Below are positions 12,050 to 22,317 of a stretch of 64,000 bases of DNA, piece after piece. The stretch spans positions 6,202,501 through 6,266,500 of the forward strand of contig NC_084934.1 in assembly GCF_958298935.1 (NCBI RefSeq). The letters are read 5' to 3'. The notes under the pieces were generated by a model. That model worked only from the letters and a program-made list of their open reading frames with translations, was not told where the DNA came from and ran no database searches. This DNA comes from Phragmites australis (Eukaryota > Streptophyta > Magnoliopsida > Poales > Poaceae). A program made the position numbers and the translations under genes. Position 1 is the stretch's first letter. Every line of letters starts with the position of its first letter.

Positions 12050-12086
12050 TGACGTCACTCCCCCTCCTCCCGCGCGCCTATATTAA
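12050..12086 (+). promoter_or_regulatory. DXS core promoter: TGACGTCA and TATA box
   Basis: TGACGTCA, a perfect palindromic bZIP-type site, lies at 12050-12057. A TATA box (TATATTAA, 12079-12086) follows about 20 bp later. The start codon at 12283 then gives a 5' leader of roughly 170 nt that includes a CT-rich tract (12127-12155), common in plant leaders. Which factor binds is inference only. Confidence 0.65.
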
Positions 12087-12282
12087 CCCGCCTCCCCTTC
12101 TGCTTCTACTTCACTCCTAGCCTCCACACCTCTACTCTTCTTCTTCTTCCTCCTCCTCGTCGCAGCGCGGCATTGCCGTCACGAGCTAATCGTGCTTCAA
12201 TTCTAGCTACCTGAAGCAATTAATCACGACTGTAACAAGTGACCATACTCAGCGGCACCTTGCACGTTAGCTAGACTAGCAC

Positions 12283-14820
12283 ATGTCTCCAATGGCGCTT
12301 CAGGCATCGACGCCTTCCGCGTTCCGCGCTGTCCCGGCCATCGCCCACGCCTCTTGCCGGCGTCAGGTACGGCCACTAGGCTCGCCAGACGACTGTCCAT
12401 GCTTCTTGTGTTGCGTGCGCCCGCGTTCTAGCGGCTGACGTTCGTGCCGCGCGCGCGGCTCCTGCCGTCTCGGCTCGCCGGAGACGGGATGCTCTGTTTC
12501 TTAGCGCGCTAAAGTCGAAGCTTTTTTATGGGGTGCTGATGAACGGGATGCTTTTGGTGCTCTGTGTGCGGTTCCAGGTGCGCGCCAGCGCGGCGGCCCC
12601 GAGCGCAGGCGGCAGCAGCAGCAGCAGCAATGGCGACGGAAAGGTGATTCGGAAGGAGCTGTCCACGGGCGCGTGGAAGATCGACTTCTCCGGAGAGAAG
12701 CCGACGACGCCGCTGCTTGACACCGTCAACTACCCCGTCCACATGAAGAACCTCTCCACCTCGGAGCTGGAGCAGCTAGCGGCGGAGCTCCGCAAGGAGA
12801 TCGTGCACACGGTGTCCAAGACCGGCGGTCACCTGAGCTCGAGCCTAGGCGTGGTGGAGCTTGCCGTGGCGCTGCATCACGTGTTCGACACGCCGGAGGA
12901 CAAGATCATCTGGGACGTGGGGCATCAGGCGTACCCGCACAAGATCCTGACGGGGCGGCGGTCGCGGATGCACACCATCCGGCAGACCTCCGGGCTGGCG
13001 GGCTTCCCGAAGCGCGACGAGAGCGCGCACGACGCGTTCGGGGCCGGACACAGCTCCACCAGCATCTCGGCAGCGCTGGGCATGGCCGTGGCGCGCGACC
13101 TCCTGGGCCGCAAGAACCACGTCATCTCCGTCATCGGCGACGGTGCCATGACCGCCGGCCAGGCCTACGAGGCCATGAACAACTCCGGCTACCTCGACGC
13201 CAACATGATCATCGTGCTCAACGACAACAAGCAGGTGTCCCTCCCCACCGCCACCCTCGACGGGCCCTCCAAGCCCGTCGGCGCGCTCAGCCGGGCACTC
13301 ACCAAGCTCCAGTCCAGCACCAAGCTCCGCCGCCTCCGCGAGGCCGCCAAGTCCTTCACCAAGCAGATCGGCGGGCAGACGCACGAGGTCGCCGCCAAGG
13401 TGGACGAGTACGCGCGCGGCATGATCAGCGCCTCGGGCTCGTCGCTGTTCGAGGAGCTCGGGCTCTACTACATCGGCCCCGTCGACGGCCACAACGTGGA
13501 GGACCTCGTCACCATCTTCGAGAAGGTGAAGTCGATGCCGGCTTCGGGGCCCGTGCTCATCCACATCGTGACGGAGAAGGGGAAGGGGTACCCGCCGGCG
13601 GAGGCGGCGGCGGACAGGATGCACGGCGTGGTCCGGTTCGACCCGTCGACGGGGAAGCAGTTCAAGGCAAAGGCCCCAACGCTGTCGTACACGCAGTACT
13701 TCGCTGAGTCGCTGATCCAGGAGGCGGAGGCTGACAACAAGGTGGTGGCCATCCACGCGGCCATGGGCGGCGGCACGGGGCTCAACTACTTCCAGAAGCG
13801 GTTCCCGGACCGGTGCTTCGACGTGGGCATCGCGGAGCAGCACGCGGTGACGTTCGCCGCGGGCCTCGCCGCCGAGGGGCTCAAGCCGTTCTGCGCCATC
13901 TACTCATCCTTCCTGCAGCGCGGCTACGACCAAGTGGTGCACGACGTCGACCTGCAGCGGCTGCCGGTGCGCTTCGCGCTCGACCGCGCGGGGCTCGTCG
14001 GCGCCGACGGGCCCACGCACTGCGGCGCCTTCGACGTCACCTACATGGCCTGCCTCCCCAACATGGTGGTCATGGCGCCCGCCGACGAGGCCGAGCTCAT
14101 GCACATGGTCGCCACCGCTGCCGCCATCGACGACCGCCCCAGCTGCCTCCGCTTCCCGCGCGGCAATGGCATTGGCGCCGTCCTCCCGCCCGGCAACAAG
14201 GGCACGCCCCTCCAGATCGGCAAGGGCAGGGTGCTCGTCGGCGGCACCCGGGTGGCTCTCCTCGGGTACGGCACGATGGTGCAGGCGTGCCTTAAGGCGG
14301 CGGAGGCGCTCAAGGAGCATGACATCTATGTGACCGTCGCCGACGCCCGGTTCTGTAAGCCGCTCGACACAGAGCTCATCCGGGAGCTCGCCGCCGAGCA
14401 CGAGGTGCTCATCACCGCCGAGGAGGGCTCCATCGGAGGGTTCGGCTCCCACGTTGCCCAATACCTCAGCCTCAGCGGTCTCCTCGACGGGCCTCTCAAA
14501 GTAAGTAGATGACGTCACATCCTCACTTCTACACGTCATCTAAAAGCTAATTTGACGGCATGCAACATGGACCAGTGACATCGACAACTTAAGCTTAATT
14601 TTGGATTGGTTTGAAATCAAAGGGAGCAAATTCTTATCAGTCTAACCACGTACGCTCTTGTGTTGTTTTGCAGCTGAGATCCATGTTCCTGCCGGACAGG
14701 TACATCGACCACGGCGCACCCCAGGACCAGATCGAGGAGGCAGGGCTGACGCCGAGGCACATCGCCGCCACGGTGCTGTCCCTGCTGGGGAGGCCATTGG
14801 AGGCCCTGCAGCTCCAGTGA
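12283..14820 (+). CDS. DXS2: 1-deoxy-D-xylulose-5-phosphate synthase, plastid, DXS2-type
   Basis: Thiamine-diphosphate enzyme joining pyruvate and glyceraldehyde 3-phosphate to DXP, the entry step of the plastid MEP isoprenoid pathway. Predicted exons are 12283-12366, 12578-14500 and 14674-14820, with GT/AG introns, all phase 0, giving 717 aa, normal for the family. Exon 1 encodes an Ala/Ser/Arg-rich start fitting a transit peptide. [10 protein letters not shown] supplies the active-site His. [19 protein letters not shown] (from about residue 215) is the ThDP/Mg motif. [12 protein letters not shown] (from about residue 446) carries the catalytic Glu. The C-terminal transketolase domain ends with [19 protein letters not shown], which resembles class-2 DXS. 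A frame that simply reads upstream into intron 1 would miss the transit peptide. A second in-frame ATG lies at 12292. No lesion was seen. Confidence 0.95.
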
Positions 14821-14875
14821 ATCATCCATCATTCATTCATCATCACCTTGCACTACACATCATCAACAACAGATA

Positions 14876-14881
14876 AATAAA
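14876..14881 (+). terminator. candidate polyadenylation signal of DXS
   Basis: AATAAA lies 56 bp after the stop codon, a plausible near-upstream element for 3' end formation. Confidence 0.5.
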
Positions 14882-16210
14882 GCCAAGGAAGGAGATCATG
14901 CATGTCCCTGATGTCCCTGACCTAGTTAACCACAGTCACATTCTCTAATGGATCTGCAGGCAGTAAGCTAGCTAGCAGCCTAGTACTAGGTAGAAGAAGA
15001 TGCCAAGCCCATGTGTGTATGTGATTCTTGGCATGTTCCAATGCTTCCAAATGCAAGAGTATCGCACAAGGTGGTGAAGTGAGGACATGGCCTTTGCTTT
15101 GCTTGCTTGATTCCCAGAGCAGAGCAGAGCAGGTGGATGTCCTCCTCTGAGCTGATCTTGTCAGTGACGTAGGCATGCATGTTCGTTTGTTAGTTTTGTA
15201 TAGATGAGGTGACAAGCATACAAAAAAAGATCATGCAATACTCAGTGTTCTATATAGCATAAACAAAGAAGAAAGATGTGGATGAGTTCTTTGTCTGGTG
15301 AGAAAGAGTCATGGCCTTGTGAATTGTGATCTCCTCCCCATGGTTTGTCCTGGTGTTGTGCTGAAGCTCATGGAATCATGGGAGTGGAGGGTTAGCATCT
15401 AGGAGTGTGTCGTTGAGGGACAGAATATTCCCAGGTGCCTGGTTTTTCACTAACATGTTGTCTGGACTCTTCAAGTTGCCAGTTGTAATTGTATTAACAG
15501 AGCTTCCATGTTAATGAAGACAATCTGGATAAAGTTATGGTAAAAGTTTGCTGATACCTTGAATGATTAAAGAAGAAGAAGGAAAAATCCACTTTGCCCG
15601 CACAAAGTATTGCGAGAGTCCACTAAACCTCCAAAAGTATCTTTTTTACTAGTTACCTCTAAATTTGTAATACCGGATCACATCACATCATCTCCTGTAC
15701 GGGTTCGTAAGGTGGTTTTGGTGATATTGAATGTTGCATTGCCACGCAAGTTGCCACATCACCTCATCTCTCTCTCTCCCTCTCCCTCTCCCTCTCTCTC
15801 CTCAGATGTCGTGTGATCATTATGCTTATTATCAATGCATTCTTCCACATCCCCTTGCTCATTATGAACGCATTCTTCAATGTTGCTACACCGCCATATT
15901 GTGTTTTTCAACCATTGTCATGACTTCCACTATGCCATGTATAAGGTTGAGCATGTCATGCACACCTAAAGTGCACACCACCGCTACTTTTGTTTGCTAG
16001 TGTGCCAAGAAAGGACGAGTAGCAGATCAAGGAGTGAGGACGAGAAACCCTTCGTACAACCCTTCTTGGAGCAGCTCCTTGAACAACTAGTGTGCTCTTG
16101 CTGCTAATCACATCACAAGTGTGATGTATATAAGATGCTAATTAACTCCATGTATACACTCGGTGTAAATGATTGAGCTTTGTTTATTGATTTGGTATAA
16201 ATCTATGTAT
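14882..16210. other. DXS downstream region, no gene seen
   Basis: No supported gene is present. A CT/CCCTCT simple repeat runs through 15765-15802. The sequence just before 16211 (TGAGCTTTGTTTATTG..., 16174-16203) recurs just after the next transposon (17351-17382). Confidence 0.5.
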
Positions 16211-17344
16211 CACTATAAAAAACTATTTTTCGAGACACCTAAGTTATCTTTTTTCATAGATGATTCATTTAAAAAAACGTCTGAATAGTTAACGAGGATC
16301 TCATTCGGTTACGGACCGCCTGTGAAAATAGTCATTTCCACATGCGGTTCCTTATGTGAACCGCCTTTAGAAATGACAATCTATTAAAAAATTCATAACT
16401 TTTTCATGTCAAGTCGGATGAGGAAAAACTCTATATGAAAATTGTAGCCCTCGACGAGATCTACAACCTTGTAGTTGACATTTTTTTATTTGAAGTCATT
16501 TAGAGGTCCAAATAATCGTTTTAAGTTTTAAACGATTATTTGGACATCTAAATGACTTCAAATGAAAAAATTTCAACTACAAAGTTGTAGATCTTGTCGA
16601 GGGCTACAATTTTCATATAGAGTTTTTCCTCATCCAACTTGACATGAAAAAGTTATAAATTTGTTAAGATAAACTGTCATTTATTTCTACAGGCGGTTTC
16701 TTATGTGAACCGGCTATAATAATGGATGGTCATTTTTACAGGCGGTTAATTAAGTGAACCGTTTGTGAAAATATGTGACAGCTTATCTTAAAATATTCAT
16801 AATTTTTTCATACAAAGTCGGATGAGGACAAAATTTATATAAAAATTGTAGCCCTCGACGAGATATATAACTTTGTAGTTGAAAAGTTTTCATTTGAAGT
16901 CATTTAGATGCCTAAATAATTATTTGAAGTTTTGGATAGAAGATATCAAAAGAATTACATATGTTAATATGGTCAGTAGTAGTTCTGTGGTGGGACAGCG
17001 AGGAGGGTTCGCGCGAGCTGAGAGGTTTCGAGTTCGAGTGCCAAAAACCGCGTAACGCTCATATTTCGCGCGAAAAAACACGTGACTTGTGACTTTTTTC
17101 GGTCAAAAAATATCGATTCGGGGACCGATTATCACAGACGGTTCGCTTAAGGAACCGCCTGTGGAAACCTATTTTCACAGGCGGTTTCTTAAGTGAACCG
17201 TCTATGATAATAGATTTTCACAGGCGGTCTCTTTTGCGCCTGTGAAAATCGTTCATTTCTACAGGCATTCGATCACAGACGTGTGCGCTAAACGTCTGTG
17301 AAAATGAGTTACCACTCGCCTCTAGAAATAGTTTTTTAGTAGTG
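16211..17344. mobile_element. non-autonomous CACTA transposon (1134 bp)
   Basis: The left end is CACTATAAAAAACTATTT and the right end, read inward, is CACTACTAAAAAACTATTT. The element is flanked by the 3-bp duplication TAT (16208-16210 and 17345-17347). Sub-terminal copies of a CACAGGCGGTTC...GAACCGCCTGTG-like motif occur near both ends, typical of CACTA. There is no transposase frame, so it would depend on an autonomous relative. Confidence 0.88.
16389..16662. repeat. long hairpin: 133-bp arms inside the CACTA element
   Basis: Arms 16389-16521 and 16530-16662 are near-perfect reverse complements around an 8-base loop. Both carry the TTGTAGCCCTCGACGAGATC / GATCTTGTCGAGGGCTACAA block. A third, direct copy of the left arm lies at about 16790-16935. 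A transcript through the arms would fold into one long double-stranded RNA. Confidence 0.9.
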
Positions 17345-20044
17345 TATACATGGAGCTTTGTTCATTGGTTTGGTATAAGTCGAGCGAAAGGCCCATAGGA
17401 GGTGCAACTCTGCATGGGAAACAACTGCAAGATCACCCCAATGCCCCCCACCCCCATCTTCCTATGCAAATCGTGGACGTGTTGCCACTGCCGGAGCCCT
17501 TGCATGAATGTCTGAGGAGAGAGAAATTGGGAGGGAAGAGAAAGGGAAAGATCAAGTAGTATGGCAGATCATATGACAATACAACCTTTCACATCATTAA
17601 AACCACTTAGCGAAAGGGTATAGTGGGTGATGTGAGTTGTATTACAAACTCAGGAGATTAAGTAGAGAAAAAGATATCTTAGGGATATCAAATAGATTGT
17701 CCTAGTACTTTAGGAGAGTAAAGTTGACTTTTCCCATTAAAAAATGGAGTACACACATGGACCAGGCTTAAAGCAAGTACACCTAGGCTTGAAGAAAGAT
17801 ACCCCTCTGTTCTTTTTATATGCCATTTTAAAATATATGCAGTCATGTTTTTAAAAGTTTGGCTGTTGATATATTCAAATCTATCAAGATTATCTAAATT
17901 AATTATTAGCTTTATCTTTAGAAATACTTTAATAAAAATACAGTTGTATTAGTATATATTTATATTAAGTTATAAAATGTTGTATTCAAAGTTACATTTC
18001 TAACGACGAGAAAAGTCAATAAGGATAAATACAAAAGATAGTAACAATTAACAAGTACTATAAGGGTTCAGAAAACCGTTTAATAAGAACCATTGGGTTT
18101 TTTTTTTTTTTTTTGCCTTCTGAAGATGTGATATTTGGATCATGTCTCACAAGTATGTACATCTGTTCTGTCAAAATGGTATCAGCATGTGCCATTTAGG
18201 CCCTTACCCTTTAAGGAAAAACCGGCCTGCGTGTCTGTAAACCCTGCAGCATATGAATGACCAACTGACCATACAATGTTCAAGCTTCACAGCTTAGCAC
18301 TCTGCTTTTATGCTTCCATTGTTGCATTTGCCAACAACTTTACATCATGAAATTAAGACAAAAAAGAACCAAAACGACAATCAAATTACAGCATACATTT
18401 GAATGAGATGACAATCACATTTCAGTATGCATTTAAAAAAAAGATTTACGCATTTCAGTATATATGTTGATGAGTTCTAATGGACATTAACATTTCAGTC
18501 AGTCACCCTTTTTTTCCTTCGTTAATCAGATACGGTGTTAATCTGAAATGTGAGGCACAAGCAAGAAAACTCAAATGACAATGATATCAATAAAATGTCA
18601 GCTTATACAGTATAGTATTTATACATGAAGCTAAAGAAAGAAGACAAATTTCAAAAAAATCACAATCATCGTTCCAGTAAACCACATGGAAGGAATTCTG
18701 CAGAATGGAAGAAGCATGTGCCATGCCAAGGTTGATAAAAACCACCGTGCATAAATATGCATGTACTTGGACTGAAAGCAACCCTGAAACGTTTCTAAGA
18801 TGATAAAGGAAATAAGTCTTCGAAACAGTTGGATTGTTTAGTAAATTACTAAAAAACCACATTTTTTATAGTTATACACTTATACTTGCAAAAGAGAAAA
18901 AGGTATTTTAGCTTGTAGAGACCACAAAACCTGAGGCCGTGTGCTACAAGCCAAAATTCTGTGGGGTTTTCTGCAACTCCAGCCACAGAAATTACGAGTT
19001 TTTTTTCGTAATTCAGTCTTTTAAAAAAAAGAACTACAACATTATTCTGTGCAGGGCTCATAATTTGATTAATTTCTCGGAACCTAATTTTGACAATTCA
19101 GTATTCAATGTAGCAAAGGAAACATGAACTCATCATCCCACAGCATGAGTTACCAGTTTTCAGACTTTTGAAGGCACCTTCGTTAGATGGAGCTCTCATG
19201 AAGACTTGAGAGTTGGAACTTGGAAGCACACTGACCACTGACCAGGCATACTTTTCAAGCCCTGTTGAGGACTCACATGTTTTGAATCCATCTGTACATT
19301 CTGAAAAACATGGGAGGAAATTTTACCACCCTTGGCATTCATCTTCATTTGCTAACCCATTCGTCGAGGAAGCGGCGCGGAAGCTTCAGAAACAGCTCAA
19401 ACAGCACGGCAGATGACCATTATCATGAAGCACTGGAGATGCCGTAAAAAAATTCTATGTAGTCAGGACTTGACATGAGAAAGCAGCAGATTATGCTAAG
19501 ACTCTAACGGTTCAGTTAATAAAAATTATTCGGTTCAAATAACTGAATGTTAGAGGCCTTCTTCTTGAGAGGAAATGATTGACTATTGACTTCGGCATCG
19601 AAGAATTCTTCAGCACCACATGCGAGCTGTTGTCAAAGTACCTCGATGAACAACTTCAGCTAATGACAAATTTGAATCTGGCCGACACGACTATGAAAGT
19701 AGGACACTACTGACAGCCGGAAATAGTACTACGCCACAGCATGACAGTAACTGCTTCTGAATCTGGAGTGTTTCCATGCACATGCTTTACAAATTGCAAA
19801 AAAGAATTTCAACTAGATATTGATTTTTCAGAAGCAAAAGGAAGTCTAAACATGTGATATGTTCTTTTAATAGTGAAATGTTTGTGGGAAAACAGGGCGA
19901 CAACTAAGCCGCTTGAATGAGACATGGTACTTTTCTTAGGGCTCAATGAGGTGGTTTTCATGAAGAGGCATATGGTACCGCAGCACTGGTCTATATTTGA
20001 TCCAACGATGCAGTTATTCCACCAAGGCATCATTGGATTAGGAA
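17345..20044. other. 2.7 kb without a recognised gene
   Basis: I see no supportable gene. 17800-17830 (TACCCCTCTGTTC) looks like one end of a decayed Stowaway-type MITE. A T16 run lies near 18100. A 67-codon frame at 19213-19416 starts at TTG and matches nothing I know. Copia A inserted at the right edge. Confidence 0.5.
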
Positions 20045-20049
20045 CAGAG

Positions 20050-20431
20050 TGTTGGATTTAATCATGAATGTGGCCCGTTGGCATGCTAGTCGTTGGCGTG
20101 GAGTCAGGGAGAGCGCGTCGTCAGGAGTTCAATCAGGAAGTGGCCACGGCGAGAGCGCCGGGCATACGTGAGTGCGTGGTCAAAAATAACATGCGGTGTG
20201 CATAAGTTTGTTTCCGTTTTTAGTGGATCGTGAGATTCCATGATCCGGTTCTGCTGCTAGTATAAGTAGCATTCAGTTGTATTTCGTATTGTATGACATC
20301 AATTATTATTCAACAGAAGAAAGTAGCTCTGTCCACCCAGAAAAACTTGATTGTTCTGTTCTTGTCGATTCCTGCTATTGTTGTGTCCTCTTTGCTGCAG
20401 AAGCTTGCGATCCTGTGGCTGTGTCCCAACA
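20050..20431 (+). repeat. Copia A 5' LTR (382 bp)
   Basis: TGTTGGATTT...CCCAACA. A TATA-like TATAAG lies near 20261. It is followed by the primer site and is nearly identical to 24746-25130. Confidence 0.97.
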
Positions 20432-20433
20432 TT

Positions 20434-20445
20434 TGGTATCAGAGC
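20434..20445 (+). other. Copia A primer-binding site (initiator Met tRNA)
   Basis: TGGTATCAGAGC begins two bases after the LTR. This is the standard plant Copia primer site complementary to the 3' end of initiator tRNA-Met. Confidence 0.93.
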
Positions 20446-20486
20446 TAGGTTGCAATTGTATGCCCAAGTATCCCCGATTCAGTCCC

Positions 20487-21278
20487 ATGTCGATCGTCGC
20501 ACAAGGAGAGTCGTCGCGGGCGAGCGGCGGCGGGCCGTTCGTGTACCCGCAGTTGACGGCAACGAACTATACCGCGTGGGTGATCCGCGTGCAAGCGATC
20601 ATGGAGGATCAGGAAGTCTGGGAGGCTGTTGAGCCGGCGACCGGCACGGCCGTCGACCAGAGGAAGGACAAGAAGGCGAGGGCGCATCTTCTTCAAGCAC
20701 TCCCGGAGGACCTCCTTATGCAGGTGGCGAACAAGAGAACGGCGAGGGAGGTCTGGGAGTGCCTCAAGACGAGGTTCGTTGGCGCAGATCGTGTCAAGGC
20801 GGCGCGATTGCAGACGTTGAAGAGCGAATTCGACGCCCTACGCATGAAGGAGGACGAGTCCCTGGACTTGTATGCCGGCAAGCTCACCGGCATGGCGGTC
20901 AGGTACGTGAACCTTGGCAGCACCCTCACTGACGCCGCTCTGGTGAAGAAATTGTTTGACACCGTGCCGGAGCGCTTCATCAATGTCATCGCCGGCATCG
21001 AACAATTCTACGACCTCAGTACCTTGGCGTTCGAGGAAGCCGTGGGCCAGTTGAAGGCCTACGAGGAACGCACGCGCCGCGGAGGTGGCAGCGTGAGAGC
21101 TGACGGGCAGCTCCTCCTCACTCAGGCGGAGTGGGAGGCGCGCCAGAAGAAGGTGGCGGGTGACACTTCAGGGAGAGGAAAATCACCTGAGAATGGTGGG
21201 CGCGGCCGTGGGCATGGCCGCGGTAGAGGCCGAGGCCGCGGTGGTCAAGGAGGGCGCTGGTGGTGGCGTCAAAGATAA
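20487..21278 (+). CDS. Copia A gag (capsid)
   Basis: The ATG at 20487 opens MSIVAQGESSRASGGGPFV, chosen because the gag of Copia C starts alike (MSIVPQG). The body has PQLTATNYTAWVIRVQAIME, then EVWECLKTRFVG, then DAALVKKLFDTVPERFI, the Copia gag domain of the UBN2 type. The frame ends in an Arg/Gly-rich tail at 21278. The CCHC zinc knuckle is not in this frame; it is read in the next frame from about 21283, so gag is cut off before the knuckle by a frame change near 21250-21278. Confidence 0.9.
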   Translation: MSIVAQGESSRASGGGPFVYPQLTATNYTAWVIRVQAIMEDQEVWEAVEPATGTAVDQRKDKKARAHLLQALPEDLLMQVANKRTAREVWECLKTRFVGADRVKAARLQTLKSEFDALRMKEDESLDLYAGKLTGMAVRYVNLGSTLTDAALVKKLFDTVPERFINVIAGIEQFYDLSTLAFEEAVGQLKAYEERTRRGGGSVRADGQLLLTQAEWEARQKKVAGDTSGRGKSPENGGRGRGHGRGRGRGRGGQGGRWWWRQR

Positions 21279-22317
21279 AAGCCATATCCAGTGTTTCAGT
21301 TGCCTCAAGTATGGCCACTACGCCAGCCAATGCAAGGAGCCCAAGAAGGAGGAACAAGCTCACCATGCGCGGGCGGAAGATGTCGAACCAGCGCTTATGC
21401 TCGCGGTGTCGGAGGTGCCGACGTCGCTCGAGCGGGCGCACGGGGGGCGACGAGATGCTGTGTATCTGACTGAGGAGAAGGTCTTCCCCGAGTTGCATCT
21501 CACAGAAGACGGTGCGTTCATCAGCGACACTTGGTACCTCGACAACGGCGCGAGCAACCACATGACGGGAGATCCAGGAAAATTCAAGGATCTGGACGAG
21601 GCTGTCACCGGAAGGGTGAAATTTGGGGACGGATCCACTGTGCAGATCATGGGAAAGGGCTCAATCCTGTTTGATTGCAAGAACGGAGATCAATGGATGC
21701 TCCAGGAAGTCTACTACATCCCCAAACTTCGGAGCAATTTGGTGAGTCTCGGCCAACTCACTGAAATTGGTTACAGGGTGGTGATGGATGGGGGTGAGCT
21801 CAAAGTATTTGACAAAAGTCCCCTGAGACTGATAATGAAAGTGAAACGCTCACCAAATCGGCTCTACCGTATTGATTTGCGATTGGCGAGTCCTGTTTGT
21901 CTCCTGGCAAACTTGGAGGACCCGGCGTGGCTATGGCATGGGCGACTGGGCCATGCAAACTTCCAGGCGATGAAGATGCTTGTTGAGAAGAACATGGCAG
22001 TGGGAGTGCCACAGATAGTGCACCCAGAACAGGTATGTTATGGGTGTCTTGTGGCGAAGCAGGCGCGTGCACCGTTCCCTCGAGCGGCGCGATACCGGGC
22101 GGAGGAGCCGCTCGGACTGGTGCACGTCGACCTGTGCGGGCCGATATCTCCATCGACGGCAGCTGGCAACAAATACTTCATGCTGCTCGTTGATGACTAC
22201 TCCAGGTGGATGTGTGTGTACATGCTGAAGAGCAAGGATCAAGCATGCGCTGCATTTATCATACAAGGCGGAGGCCGAGAACACATCTGGACACCGCGTC
22301 AAAACGCTGCGCTTTGA
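21256..22317 (+). CDS. Copia A zinc knuckle, protease and integrase N part
   Basis: The frame opens with the CCHC knuckle CFSCLKYGHYASQC (about 21292-21333). The protease site WYLDNGASNHMTGD follows (about 21532-21573), then the integrase HHCC zinc finger (HGRLGHANF ... CYGCLVAKQ) and the start of the integrase core, HVDLCGPISPST and LLVDDYSRWM. The frame is lost near 22260 in the integrase core, and the out-of-frame tail ends at 22317. Continuous translation from gag would need a shift, and another is needed to reach the next block. Confidence 0.9.
   Translation, partial: AGGGVKDKSHIQCFSCLKYGHYASQCKEPKKEEQAHHARAEDVEPALMLAVSEVPTSLERAHGGRRDAVYLTEEKVFPELHLTEDGAFISDTWYLDNGASNHMTGDPGKFKDLDEAVTGRVKFGDGSTVQIMGKGSILFDCKNGDQWMLQEVYYIPKLRSNLVSLGQLTEIGYRVVMDGGELKVFDKSPLRLIMKVKRSPNRLYRIDLRLASPVCLLANLEDPAWLWHGRLGHANFQAMKMLVEKNMAVGVPQIVHPEQVCYGCLVAKQARAPFPRAARYRAEEPLGLVHVDLCGPISPSTAAGNKYFMLLVDDYSRWMCVYMLKSKDQACAAFIIQGGGREHIWTPRQNAAL

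Noticed and set aside
11630..12052. 140-codon frame just upstream of DXS
   Set aside because: No recognisable domain or coding bias, and it overlaps the DXS promoter region; probably chance.
12533..12577. DXS start at a GTG in front of the long open frame
   Set aside because: This lies in intron 1. A better start at 12283 gives a transit peptide and a clean CAG/GT donor joined in phase.
12845..13843. 332-codon minus-strand frame across DXS
   Set aside because: It is antisense to a GC3-rich exon. His/Arg/Val-rich without domain structure.
17000..17045. tRNA-like B box (GGTTTCGAGTTCGAGTGCC) in the CACTA element
   Set aside because: No A box at the right distance and no cloverleaf could be drawn.
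21250..22280. Programmed ribosomal frameshifting in Copia A
   Set aside because: No slippery heptamer was obvious, and a second shift lies inside the integrase core, which fits mutation or error better.
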